Source of the DNA: Acidobacteriota bacterium | GTDB lineage: Bacteria; Acidobacteriota; Terriglobia; Acidoferrales; UBA7541 | DNA length: 8,243 nucleotides | Reading direction: 5' to 3' | Assembly: GCA_019239815.1 (NCBI GenBank) | Contig: JAFAZL010000650.1 | Location: forward strand, 1 to 8,243 | Position numbers and translations under genes: made by a program | Shown here: positions 1 to 6,302 of the stretch, in pieces | How positions within the stretch are numbered: the stretch's first letter is position 1 | Layout: each line of letters opens with the position of its first letter | Notes under the pieces: generated by a model | The model's input: the letters and a program-made list of their open reading frames with translations, nothing else | Databases searched by the model: none | What the model was told of the DNA's origin: nothing

Positions 1-1
1 G

Positions 2-805
2 AAAGTGTTGCCGCCATTTTCGAAAGAAGTCGTCTTGGACGACGTCAGTTTCTCGTATTCCGGTTCGGCCAATGTCCTTCAGAACATTCGCTTGCGGGCT
101 GACCGCGGACAGGTGATCGCGCTGGTTGGCTCGAGCGGTGCCGGAAAGACGACGCTCGTCAATCTCATCCCCCGCTTCTACGACGCCACCTCAGGCAGCA
201 TCTTCATCGACGGCATCGACATCCGCAGCGTCACCATTCGCTCGTTGCGTGAACAGATCGCCATGGTCGCGCAGGAAAACATCCTCTTCCACGACACGGT
301 GTGGAACAATATCTGCTACGGCCTCAGCAACGTGCCGAAAGAGCGCGTTGAGGCCGCGGCGCGCGCCGCTCTCGCCGCCGAATTCATCGCCGATTTGCCG
401 CAGGGCTACGACACTGTGATCGGCGAGCGGGGTACCCGGCTCAGCGGCGGACAACGCCAGCGCATTGCCATCGCACGCGCCATCCTGAAGGACTCGCCGA
501 TCCTGATCCTCGACGAAGCCACTTCGGAACTCGACGCCGAGTCGGAAATGTATGTGCAAAAAGCTCTCGCCAATTTGATGGTCGGGCGCACCACCTTCGT
601 CATCGCGCATCGCCTGGCGACGGTGCGGCGCGCCGACAAGATCCTCGTTCTGGAAGAGGGGCAAATTCGCGAGAGCGGCACGCACGCCGAGTTGATGGCG
701 CGCGGCGGCACCTACGCAAGGCTACACAGCCTGCAGTTTGCCGATGACGATGTCGTCGCATCCCTGCACGCTGCACGAAATCTCGCTACTCCGGGCACTC
801 TATGA
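2..805 (+). CDS. msbA: MsbA-type lipid exporter, ATP-binding domain (5' partial)
   Basis: This is the C-terminal nucleotide-binding domain of an ABC exporter; the membrane half lies before the window. The frame is open to the left edge, so the GTG at 5 is not the true start. Numbering from that GTG, the Walker A motif is GSSGAGKT (42-49), the Q-loop glutamine is Q90, the signature is LSGGQ (146-150), Walker B is ILILDE (166-171) and the switch histidine is H202. The flanks DTVIGERG, DSPILILDEATS and the end YARLHSLQF resemble E. coli MsbA closely. That protein is a homodimer that flips lipid A-core and phospholipids across the inner membrane using ATP. The D-loop reads SELD instead of the usual SALD. 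A tail of about 20 residues follows the domain. The stop overlaps the yicC start by 4 bp (ATGA), so the two are probably co-transcribed. ABC exporter is certain; lipid A as substrate is inferred. Confidence 0.9.
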   Translation, partial: KVLPPFSKEVVLDDVSFSYSGSANVLQNIRLRADRGQVIALVGSSGAGKTTLVNLIPRFYDATSGSIFIDGIDIRSVTIRSLREQIAMVAQENILFHDTVWNNICYGLSNVPKERVEAAARAALAAEFIADLPQGYDTVIGERGTRLSGGQRQRIAIARAILKDSPILILDEATSELDAESEMYVQKALANLMVGRTTFVIAHRLATVRRADKILVLEEGQIRESGTHAELMARGGTYARLHSLQFADDDVVASLHAARNLATPGTL

Positions 806-1767
806 GTCAGAACACCACTGGATCCGCAAAGTCACAATCGCAACCCGCCGCGGGAAAGAAAGCCGAATGCGTTTCGATGACCGGCTACGCGCAGGCCCGC
901 GCTGAAGCCAACGGCTGGGCGTTGCGCATCAGCGTGAAGAGTGTTAACCACCGCTTTCTCGACATTCGCTTCCGCATGCCGGATGGATTTGATGTTTACG
1001 AACTGCGAATGCGCCAAATCGTCCGGGAAAAAATTCATCGCGGCCATCTCGACATCAATGTGAACGTCCAGCCGGGAACGTCTGCGCCCGTTCAAGTAAA
1101 CAAGGAATTGCTGCAAGCGTATTCGCACGCCGCCGAAGAATTGCGCCAGCAGATGCAAGTGAAGACCGATCTCGACGTGGTTTCGCTGCTGCGTCTTCCC
1201 GGAGTCATCGGCGGCTTAGCGCCACCGTTGCCCGAAACCGACGAAGAGCAGGATCAGCTCGGCACTGCGCTCGAAGGATGTTTGCGCGAAGCTCTGACGA
1301 AGCTCGACGAGATGCGCCACACCGAAGGCCGCCACCTCGCCGAAGAATTGCGCTCGCGCCTCGCCAAAATCGCTGAGCAGGCCGAAAAGGTCCGCGAGCT
1401 CGCGATCGGTCTGACGCCGGCTTTCGCGCGGCGGCTGCAGAATCGCCTGAAAGAATTGCTGAGCGGCAGCGGCATTGAACCTGCGCGCCTCGCACAGGAA
1501 GCCGCGTTGCTCGCGGAACGCAGTGACATCAGCGAAGAGCTCGATCGCCTGCGCAGCCACTTGCAGCAATTTACGAAACTGCTCGACGGCGCCGGAGAAC
1601 TGGGCAAGAAGCTGGATTTCCTGCTCCAGGAAATGCATCGTGAAGCAAACACGATGCTCTCAAAAACACCGGGCGTCGAAAGCGAAGCGCTCAGCATCAC
1701 CGCGTTGTCGCTGGAAATACGCGCTGAGATCGAAAAATTGCGCGAACAGGTGCAGAACATCGAATGA
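802..1767 (+). CDS. yicC: YicC family endoribonuclease
   Basis: This is a YicC/YloC family protein. Family members in E. coli and B. subtilis are endoribonucleases, and E. coli YicC is linked to turnover of the small RNA RyhB. The N-terminal domain opens with MTGYAQA (26-32), matching the family's MTGFG-like start, and carries SVNHRFLDI (47-55). The C-terminal domain (DUF1732) shows the conserved blocks QEAALLAERSDISEELDRL (232-250) and LDFLLQEMHREANTMLSK (271-288). Residues about 150-220 are charged and helical. The protein has 321 residues, longer than the roughly 290 usual. The excess is a Ser/Gln/Lys-rich lead of 25 residues before the conserved start. I keep the ATG at 802 because it forms an ATGA overlap with the preceding stop; Met26 (ATG at 877) is a possible alternative. 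No clear Shine-Dalgarno is visible, which fits coupling. The stop overlaps gmk by 4 bp. Confidence 0.95.
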   Translation: MSQNTTGSAKSQSQPAAGKKAECVSMTGYAQARAEANGWALRISVKSVNHRFLDIRFRMPDGFDVYELRMRQIVREKIHRGHLDINVNVQPGTSAPVQVNKELLQAYSHAAEELRQQMQVKTDLDVVSLLRLPGVIGGLAPPLPETDEEQDQLGTALEGCLREALTKLDEMRHTEGRHLAEELRSRLAKIAEQAEKVRELAIGLTPAFARRLQNRLKELLSGSGIEPARLAQEAALLAERSDISEELDRLRSHLQQFTKLLDGAGELGKKLDFLLQEMHREANTMLSKTPGVESEALSITALSLEIRAEIEKLREQVQNIE

Positions 1768-2402
1768 CCACCGGGTCCGAATGTGAGCCGCTGATTCTGA
1801 TCGTATCCGGCCCATCGGGCTCGGGAAAATCCACGCTGGTGCAAAAGATCCTGGAATTGCCGGGCACGATGCCTTCGATCTCATGTACTACAAGGCAGCG
1901 TCGCGCGACTGAGTCGAGCGGGAAATGCTATGCTTACGTAACGGAAGAGGAATTCGACGCGATGGTGTCCCGCGGAGAATTTCTCGAGTATGCGCGGGTT
2001 TTCGGCAAGCATTCGTATGGCACGCCGAAAAAGTGGCTGGATGAAGCCCGCAGCAAAAATTTGGATCTTGTGCTCGAGATCGATGTGCAGGGTGCGGCCC
2101 AGGTAAAGCAAAAACTTCCGGAGTCGGTGGCGATTTTCATTTTGCCGCCATCTCGTGAAGAATTAGAGCGACGCCTGCGGAGCCGCGGCCAGGACTCGAA
2201 CGAGGAAATCGCGCGGCGCCTGGCGAAAGCGCGAGACGAGATCGAAGCGTTCGGAAAATATTACGATTATTGCGTAGTGAATGAAGATGTGGAGCGCGCA
2301 AGCAACGAGGCGCAGGCGATTGTCATCGCGTTGCGTTGCCAGAGCGCGAGGCGTCGCAAGCGGGTAGAACAACTTCTGGCGTCTTTTGGAGGGAAAGACT
2401 GA
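1764..2402 (+). CDS. gmk: Guanylate kinase
   Basis: Guanylate kinase transfers phosphate from ATP to GMP (or dGMP), giving GDP, an essential cytosolic step in GTP supply. The P-loop is GPSGSGKS (16-23). The GMP-binding part includes SCTTRQRR (40-47), GEFLEYARVFGKHSYGT (71-87) and LEIDVQG (104-110). The lid arginines sit in RRLRSRGQDS (136-145) with RRLAKARDEIE after it, and YDYCVVN (167-173) is the typical nucleotide-contact strand near the end. At 212 residues it is of normal length. The segment after the GMP-site arginines reads ATESSGK instead of the common PGE-type loop, a small deviation. It starts inside the yicC stop (ATGA) and its own stop shares one base with the rpoZ start. Gmk next to rpoZ is a widely conserved arrangement that joins nucleotide supply to transcription. 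Confidence 0.97.
   Translation: MTTGSECEPLILIVSGPSGSGKSTLVQKILELPGTMPSISCTTRQRRATESSGKCYAYVTEEEFDAMVSRGEFLEYARVFGKHSYGTPKKWLDEARSKNLDLVLEIDVQGAAQVKQKLPESVAIFILPPSREELERRLRSRGQDSNEEIARRLAKARDEIEAFGKYYDYCVVNEDVERASNEAQAIVIALRCQSARRRKRVEQLLASFGGKD
2388..2393 (+). promoter_or_regulatory. Strong ribosome binding site for rpoZ
   Basis: GGAGGG lies 8 bases before the ATG at 2402, inside the last codons of gmk. It is the only near-perfect Shine-Dalgarno sequence I can see before any start in the window. It decides the rpoZ start over the in-frame upstream alternative at 2336. Confidence 0.75.
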
Positions 2403-2629
2403 TGAACGTGCAAACCAAAGCTCCCGAGAGCCAGTTTGCGTATGTCGTGCTGGCAGCGAGGCGCGCGCGGCAGATCATGGCCGGAGCGCCGCCGCTGGTC
2501 GAAAATCCGCGCACGCTCAAACCGACGCGGATCGCGTGCGAGGAGCTCGATCACGGGTATATCGAATACGATTTCACCGAGCCCGATTCGATCGACGAAG
2601 ACAAGGACGGCAACAAGCGCCGGAAGTAG
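2402..2629 (+). CDS. rpoZ: RNA polymerase omega subunit
   Basis: The omega subunit binds the beta' subunit and helps RNA polymerase assemble; in many bacteria it also forms part of a ppGpp site. This protein has 75 residues. The conserved core is FAYVVLAARRARQI (12-25) followed by KPTRIACEEL (40-49), the standard omega helix pair. The tail is acidic (EPDSIDEDKDG) and ends in a basic NKRRK. The frame is open upstream as far as 2336, but that part overlaps gmk and has no omega similarity. The ATG at 2402 is backed by GGAGGG at the right distance and by the TGATG junction with the gmk stop. The protein is slightly shorter than the roughly 90 residues of E. coli omega. It is probably the last gene of the msbA-yicC-gmk-rpoZ unit. 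Confidence 0.95.
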   Translation: MNVQTKAPESQFAYVVLAARRARQIMAGAPPLVENPRTLKPTRIACEELDHGYIEYDFTEPDSIDEDKDGNKRRK

Positions 2630-2756
2630 CGCGCTGCCACGGCGAGCATCCAATTAGTAGGGGCGGGGCTTGCTCCGCCCAGTGTAAGGTCCAAGCGAGC
2701 AGTCAGCTACGTTTATAAAAGCACTGAGACAGACACAACTTCCGATATCGACTCCG
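2630..2756 (+). other. rpoZ-coaBC gap with repeat and weak promoter candidate
   Basis: This non-coding gap of 127 bp contains the GC-rich hairpin repeat described separately. It also has an AT-rich box TATAAA at 2714-2719, about 37 bp before the coaBC start. That box could be a -10 element, but no matching -35 sequence is visible at the expected distance, so a promoter for coaBC is only a possibility. There is no clear Shine-Dalgarno before the coaBC ATG. Confidence 0.4.
2657..2680 (+). repeat. GC-rich hairpin repeat, copy 1
   Basis: GTAGGGGCGGGGCTTG (2657-2672) is found again, base for base, as its reverse complement at 6332-6347. Here the left arm 2661-2668 pairs with 2673-2680 (eight pairs, one of them G-U) around a CTTG loop. 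No T-run follows, so it is a poor intrinsic terminator. It looks like a dispersed intergenic palindromic element, a type I remember from acidobacterial genomes. Confidence 0.75.
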
Positions 2757-3998
2757 ATGAATCCACTGCGCATCACACTCGGCGTAACCGGCGGCGTAGC
2801 TGCGTATAAAGCGGCCGAGCTGGTGCGCCGTTTGCAGCAGGATGATTTTTCCGTGCAGGTCGTGATGACGCGCGGTGCGCGGGAATTTGTCACTCCGCTG
2901 ACGTTTGCGGCGCTGAGCGGGCAGAAGGTCATCACCGACCTGTTCGCAGGAACGGAAGCGAGCGGAGATGCGAATCTAGACTCCGCGATTGAGCACATCG
3001 CGGTCGCCCAACGCACGGATTTACTGCTGGTCGCGCCGGCGACGGCCGACATTCTCGCCAAATTTGCGCAGGGAATTGCGGACGATTTTCTGACGACGCT
3101 GTATCTTGCTTCGACTGCACCGGTGGTGGTTGCGCCGGCGATGAACGTGAACATGTGGAATCACGCGGCGACGCAGGCGAATCTCGATGTGCTGCGTTCG
3201 CGCGGAGTGCACATCGTCAGTCCGGATGAGGGATATCTTGCGTGCGGCATGACCGGTGCGGGGCGGTTGGCAGGGCAGGAACAAATCGTTGCGACAGTTC
3301 GTGAAGCGTTGCACTTTAAGCGTGATCTGGAAGGGCAGACGGTGCTTATCACCGCCGGGCCGACCTGCGAAGATCTCGATCCGGTGCGGTACATCACGAA
3401 TCGCTCGTCGGGGAAGATGGGCTACGCGGTTGCCGAAGCGGCGGCGCGACGCGGCGCGAAGACGATTTTGATCAGCGGGCCGACGTCGGTGGAAACGCCG
3501 AACGCGGTGCAACGCATCGATGTGCGCACGGCGGAAGAGATGCTTCGGGCGGTGAACGAGAATTTTGAGCGCGCGACGATCGCGATTTTTGCGGCAGCCG
3601 TTGCGGATTACCGCTCGGCGAAAGCGTTCGATCAGAAGATCAAGCGAGAAAAGGAACCGCTGACAGTTACGCTGGAGCCGAATCCGGACATCATCGCCAC
3701 GGTGGCGCGAAACAAGGGCAATCGGCTGGTCGTTGGCTTCGCGGCGGAAACGGAACGCGTCGCCGAAAACGCGCGCAAGAAATTGACGGCGAAAAATGCG
3801 GACATCATCGTTGCGAACGACGTCACCGCCGAAGGTGCGGGCTTCGACGTCGATACGAACGTCGTCACTTTGTTTTCGCGCGATGGACGCGACCTTGCGC
3901 TGCCGCGTATGAGCAAGTCCGAAGTTGCGCAACGCATTCTTGACGAAGTGGTTCGTCTTCGCACCGTGCTACACTCCCCAGAGCGCACCGCGCTCTGA
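2757..3998 (+). CDS. coaBC: Bifunctional CoaBC (4'-phosphopantothenoylcysteine synthase/decarboxylase)
   Basis: CoaBC catalyses two successive steps of coenzyme A synthesis: joining of cysteine to 4'-phosphopantothenate (CTP-dependent in most bacteria), then FMN-dependent decarboxylation to 4'-phosphopantetheine. The N-terminal CoaC flavoprotein domain (about 1-185) has GVTGGVAAYK (9-18), a histidine at 80 in SAIEHI that matches the catalytic His, PAMNVNMW (127-134) and ACGMTGAGRL (162-171) with the catalytic cysteine at 163. The CoaB domain (about 190-403) has ITAGPT (198-203), NRSSGKMG (215-222), AAAVADYR (279-286), the lysine pair in QKIKRE (293-298), NPDII (309-313), VGFAAET (326-332) and ANDV (353-356). 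At 413 residues it is a full, intact fusion. The ATG fits the family start; no ribosome site is obvious. The stop is 2 bp before the glycosylase start, so the two are likely co-transcribed. Confidence 0.97.
   Translation: MNPLRITLGVTGGVAAYKAAELVRRLQQDDFSVQVVMTRGAREFVTPLTFAALSGQKVITDLFAGTEASGDANLDSAIEHIAVAQRTDLLLVAPATADILAKFAQGIADDFLTTLYLASTAPVVVAPAMNVNMWNHAATQANLDVLRSRGVHIVSPDEGYLACGMTGAGRLAGQEQIVATVREALHFKRDLEGQTVLITAGPTCEDLDPVRYITNRSSGKMGYAVAEAAARRGAKTILISGPTSVETPNAVQRIDVRTAEEMLRAVNENFERATIAIFAAAVADYRSAKAFDQKIKREKEPLTVTLEPNPDIIATVARNKGNRLVVGFAAETERVAENARKKLTAKNADIIVANDVTAEGAGFDVDTNVVTLFSRDGRDLALPRMSKSEVAQRILDEVVRLRTVLHSPERTAL
3981..3995 (+). promoter_or_regulatory. Perfect stem-loop at the coaBC/glycosylase junction
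   Basis: GAGCGC (3981-3986) and GCGCTC (3990-3995) form a perfect 6-bp stem with an ACC loop. It ends one base before the coaBC stop (3996-3998) and five bases before the glycosylase ATG (4001). It occupies the place where a ribosome site would be. A ribosome finishing coaBC would open it, so it may couple the two translations; that role is inferred. The bases also encode the last coaBC residues. Confidence 0.4.
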
Positions 3999-4000
3999 CC

Positions 4001-4951
4001 ATGGCCGATCGCATTTCGGAATCTCTTCAACAGAAACTTTCTGCTCGACTGGCATTTTACAAAGACATCGGCATCGACCTTTTTTATCGCGACAGAACGT
4101 CGATGTCGCGTCCGACCGCGTCCATCGAAGGTTTATCTCCGCGGACCGGCGAATCGCGCGACTCGGGAGTTGAGTACTCCGCGGCGGTCGTCGACATCGA
4201 AATTACGGAATCGATCACCGTCTCCATGATGCCTGAGGACACTTTGCCAAAGACACCGCGCATCCCCGTGCCTTTAGCACCGGCAATGCAAAAGCCGGTC
4301 GCGCCGAAAATCGTTTTGCCTGCGCCGAAGTCCGGATTGTTCGACGCTTCCGACAAAATCTCGGGCGACTCGATGCTGAAGATTCGGGACGACATCGGCG
4401 ATTGCACGCGGTGCAAGCTGCACAAGGGGCGCAACAAAATTGTTTTTGCGGACGGCGACCCGAAAGCGAAGTTGGTATTCGTCGGCGAAGGACCGGGCCG
4501 CGACGAAGATATGCAGGGGCTTCCGTTCGTCGGGCGCGCGGGAAAATTGCTGACGCAGATGATCGAAGCGATGGGGCTGCAACGGACAGACGTTTACATC
4601 TGCAACGTCGTGAAGTGCCGCCCGCCGGAAAATCGCTTGCCCGAACCGGACGAAATCAAGACGTGCTCGCCATTTTTACTGCGACAGCTTGAGGTGATCG
4701 ATCCGAAGGTGATCGTGGCGCTCGGCGCGTGCGCGGCGCAAACGCTGCTGCAGACAACGCGCGGCATTTCGCACTTCCGCGGACAATGGCAGGATTTCGG
4801 CGGACGAAAATTGATGGCGACATATCACCCCGCGTATCTGCTACGGAACCCGCCCGCGAAGGCGGATGTCTGGAAAGATTTACAGATGGTGATGGCGGAA
4901 CTCGGCCTGAAGCGCGGAGCGAAATCGACTTCGGCCGGCAAACCCTCGTAA
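4001..4951 (+). CDS. Family 4 uracil-DNA glycosylase with long N-terminal extension
   Basis: This is a family 4 (iron-sulfur) uracil-DNA glycosylase, which removes uracil from DNA to start base excision repair. The catalytic domain spans about 126-302. Four cysteines placed to bind a 4Fe-4S cluster are C135 and C138 (CTRC), C206 (VKCRPPENR) and C222 (TCSPFL). The water-activating motif is GEGPGRDED (162-170), followed by PFVGRAGKLL, and the uracil-contact motif is HPAYLLRNP (276-284). At 316 residues it exceeds the roughly 200 of single-domain members. The excess is residues 1-125: a helical start (SARLAFYKDIGIDLFYR, 14-30), then a Ser/Thr/Pro-rich, apparently disordered stretch. The ATG 2 bp after the coaBC stop is the natural start. 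A hairpin precedes it. It is often mislabelled as phage-type DNA polymerase-related protein. The function call is firm; what the extension does is unknown. Confidence 0.93.
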   Translation: MADRISESLQQKLSARLAFYKDIGIDLFYRDRTSMSRPTASIEGLSPRTGESRDSGVEYSAAVVDIEITESITVSMMPEDTLPKTPRIPVPLAPAMQKPVAPKIVLPAPKSGLFDASDKISGDSMLKIRDDIGDCTRCKLHKGRNKIVFADGDPKAKLVFVGEGPGRDEDMQGLPFVGRAGKLLTQMIEAMGLQRTDVYICNVVKCRPPENRLPEPDEIKTCSPFLLRQLEVIDPKVIVALGACAAQTLLQTTRGISHFRGQWQDFGGRKLMATYHPAYLLRNPPAKADVWKDLQMVMAELGLKRGAKSTSAGKPS

Positions 4952-4987
4952 GCATCGACCATATTTGGGAGGTTTGGATCGGTTGAG

Positions 4988-5018
4988 ATCCTTCGCCTCC
5001 CTTCGGGCGGCTCAGGAT
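4988..5018 (+). repeat. CCTTCG...GCTCAGG hairpin repeat
   Basis: ATCCT (4988-4992) pairs with AGGAT (5014-5018). Inside, after a TC/TC internal loop, GCCTCCC (4995-5001) pairs with GGGCGGC (5005-5011) with one mismatch around a TTC loop. The outline CCTTCG...GCTCAGG recurs at 6312-6326. I remember the reverse-complement form, starting GTCATCCTGAGC, as a very common dispersed intergenic repeat in acidobacteria and other environmental bacteria. No T-run follows, so it is not a standard terminator. Confidence 0.7.
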
Positions 5019-5028
5019 GACACTCGCT

Positions 5029-5067
5029 GTTAGTTGTGACCACGGACGCTGCGGTTAGTCGCGACCA
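5029..5067 (+). repeat. Direct repeat pair upstream of the transporter gene
   Basis: GTTAGTTGTGACCA (5029-5042) and GTTAGTCGCGACCA (5054-5067) agree at 12 of 14 positions with a 25-bp period. The second copy ends 12 bp before the EamA start and contains the 8-bp palindrome GTCGCGAC (5058-5065). It could be a regulator site or a simple local duplication; I cannot assign a protein to it. The AT-rich CATAAT at 5066-5071 has no partner -35 box. Confidence 0.45.
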
Positions 5068-5079
5068 TAATATTTCACC

Positions 5080-5964
5080 ATGGGAATTCTCTGCGGACTG
5101 CTGACGGCCCTGGCGTGGGGCTCTTCGGATTTTCTTGCGCGTTTTTCTGCGCGAAAAATTGGATCGATTCTTACGACGTTCTGGATGCAGTTTGCTGGGC
5201 TCGTGCTGCTGACGGCGACGCTGCGCTGGGTCGGCGGCTGGGGCCATCTATTCGACAGTTCGGGATGGACTCCGTGGGCGTGGGGCGCGTTTGCGGGCTT
5301 ATTGAACGCGTTTGCGTCGCTGTGCCTGTATCGATCGTTTGAAATCGGGAAGATGTCGGTGGTGGCGCCGCTGTCGGCGAGCTATCCGGCGCTGACGATG
5401 GCGATTTCGTTTTTCACTGGCGAGCGGCTGACGGCGTTGCGTCTCGGCGGAATCGTCTTGATTTTGATTGGAGTCGCGATCGTGGTGCGCGGCGAGGCGA
5501 GCGCGCCAGAGAACGTGGAAGATGCACCCGGTGCCGCAACTTCGAGAGTGCCGGGCATCGGGATCGCGTTGTTGTCGGCGCTGGGGTTTGGCGTTTTGTT
5601 CTGGGTGCTTGGGAATCGCGCGGTGCCTCGCGTCGGTTTCGCGGCGACCGTTTGGATGATCCGGCTGACGTCGACGGTGATCACGGCGGTGTTTCTGTTG
5701 GCACGCCGGCAGCGGATCGCGTTGCCCCGCGACGGCAAAGTCACTGGGTGGCTGCTTGGGATGGGCGTGCTGGATACGGGTGCGTTCATTTTGAACAATC
5801 TCGGGATGAGGCTGGAGCAGGTGTCGGTGGTTAGCGTGCTTTCTTCGCTCTATGGTGCGGTGACCGTGCTGTTGTCGGCGGTGGTGCTGCGGGAGCGCCT
5901 GCGAAAGCTGCAGTGGGTCGGGATTGCCGGAATATTTATCGGGATTGCCCTGATCAGCCTCTGA
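5080..5964 (+). CDS. EamA/DMT superfamily transporter
   Basis: This is an inner-membrane protein of the drug/metabolite transporter superfamily with two EamA repeats. At 294 residues it has the usual length, with about ten hydrophobic segments: roughly 2-18, 29-47, 66-84, 92-112, 121-136, 158-178, 187-206, 222-239, 246-268 and 276-294. A charged, Pro/Ala-rich loop (137-157) separates the halves. The first repeat carries LYRSFEIGKMSVVAPLSASY (83-102) and the second carries LGMRLEQVSVVSVLSSLYGA (241-260) followed by VVLRERL (268-274), the two equivalent signature segments. Family members export or import small metabolites; the substrate cannot be told from sequence. It stands 128 bp after the glycosylase, with no visible ribosome site and no functional link to its neighbours. 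It interrupts the usual coaBC-priA linkage, so a later insertion is plausible. It is convergent with priA. Confidence 0.9.
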   Translation: MGILCGLLTALAWGSSDFLARFSARKIGSILTTFWMQFAGLVLLTATLRWVGGWGHLFDSSGWTPWAWGAFAGLLNAFASLCLYRSFEIGKMSVVAPLSASYPALTMAISFFTGERLTALRLGGIVLILIGVAIVVRGEASAPENVEDAPGAATSRVPGIGIALLSALGFGVLFWVLGNRAVPRVGFAATVWMIRLTSTVITAVFLLARRQRIALPRDGKVTGWLLGMGVLDTGAFILNNLGMRLEQVSVVSVLSSLYGAVTVLLSAVVLRERLRKLQWVGIAGIFIGIALISL

Positions 5965-5987
5965 GCGAGTTCCGAAATGGGGCGGGT

Positions 5988-5999
5988 GGGGTATACCCC
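5988..5999. repeat. Perfect 12-bp palindrome GGGGTATACCCC
   Basis: GGGGTATACCCC begins 24 bp after the EamA stop and is followed by CTATGTTTT. As RNA it could form four G-C pairs around a TATA loop, then TTTT at 6004-6007, which is at best a weak terminator. It may mark the left end of a structured element reaching to about 6202. Confidence 0.5.
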
Positions 6000-6090
6000 C
6001 TATGTTTTAGCCAAGAGTGAATAAATCGATTGGAATGATAGAGTTGCGATTCTGATTCGCAAGCTTTGGCGAAAGAGTGCGCAAGTCCTT

Positions 6091-6107
6091 GCAAATCAGC
6101 GATTTGC
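6091..6107. repeat. Perfect 7-bp hairpin
   Basis: GCAAATC (6091-6097) and GATTTGC (6101-6107) pair perfectly around AGC. An alternative hairpin, GCAAG (6081-6085) with CTTGC (6088-6092), shares two bases with it, so the two cannot form together. T-rich sequence follows after about 11 bases (6119-6133), which makes a terminator for the EamA transcript possible but not convincing. Confidence 0.5.
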
Positions 6108-6167
6108 GGGGTGGCTTGTTTCGCTTTTTGTTTGAGTCTTAACGGACTGCTTCAGACGTGATGTTCT

Positions 6168-6202
6168 ACAATTGATATATTACCAGAAGGTTATCCAATT
6201 GT
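6168..6202. repeat. Imperfect 13-bp hairpin with bulges
   Basis: ACAATT (6168-6173) pairs with AATTGT (6197-6202), GATA (6174-6177) with TATC (6192-6195), and ACC (6182-6184) with GGT (6189-6191) around AGAA. The left arm has a four-base bulge and the right arm one extra C. It is AT-rich, unlike the GC-rich repeats nearby. Confidence 0.5.
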
Positions 6203-6230
6203 CAAGGCGTGTTCAGGAGATTTTCACAGT

Positions 6231-6269
6231 AGAGGGCGCAGAGGACACGAAGCGGAGAGGTCAGAGAGG
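6231..6269 (+). repeat. Purine-rich degenerate short repeat
   Basis: The run is built from loose copies of GCAGAGGACAC-like words (AGAGGGCGCAGAGGACAC, then GCGGAGAGG and CAGAGAGG). I remember similar purine-rich intergenic runs from many environmental bacterial genomes. No function is evident. Confidence 0.4.
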
Positions 6270-6302
6270 CTACGCGATGTTTGGGTGCTTGAAGTTGACG
6301 CT

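Noticed and set aside
191..685. Open frame of 164 codons on the - strand across the ABC ATPase
   Set aside because: It lies wholly antisense to a gene with all ABC motifs and has an Arg/Ala/Asp-rich composition typical of a GC-rich shadow frame.
2336..2401. Upstream in-frame extension of rpoZ
   Set aside because: It overlaps gmk, has no omega similarity, and GGAGGG points to the ATG at 2402.
2714..2719. TATAAA as a coaBC promoter -10 box
   Set aside because: No acceptable -35 sequence is found 16-18 bp upstream, so I list it only as a possibility in the gap entry.
3021..3932. Open frame of 303 codons on the - strand across coaBC
   Set aside because: It is very rich in Arg and His with no recognisable motif and is antisense to an intact CoaBC; the absence of stops follows from codon bias.
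5034..5071. TTGTGA and CATAAT as a promoter for the EamA gene
   Set aside because: The spacing is 26 bp, too long for a sigma-70 type promoter.
6077..6142. Small GTG open frame of 21 codons in the convergent gap
   Set aside because: It overlaps hairpins, has no ribosome site and no recognisable peptide.
6231..6269. Possible CRISPR-like or tandem array in the purine-rich run
   Set aside because: The repeats are degenerate, very short and without unique spacers.
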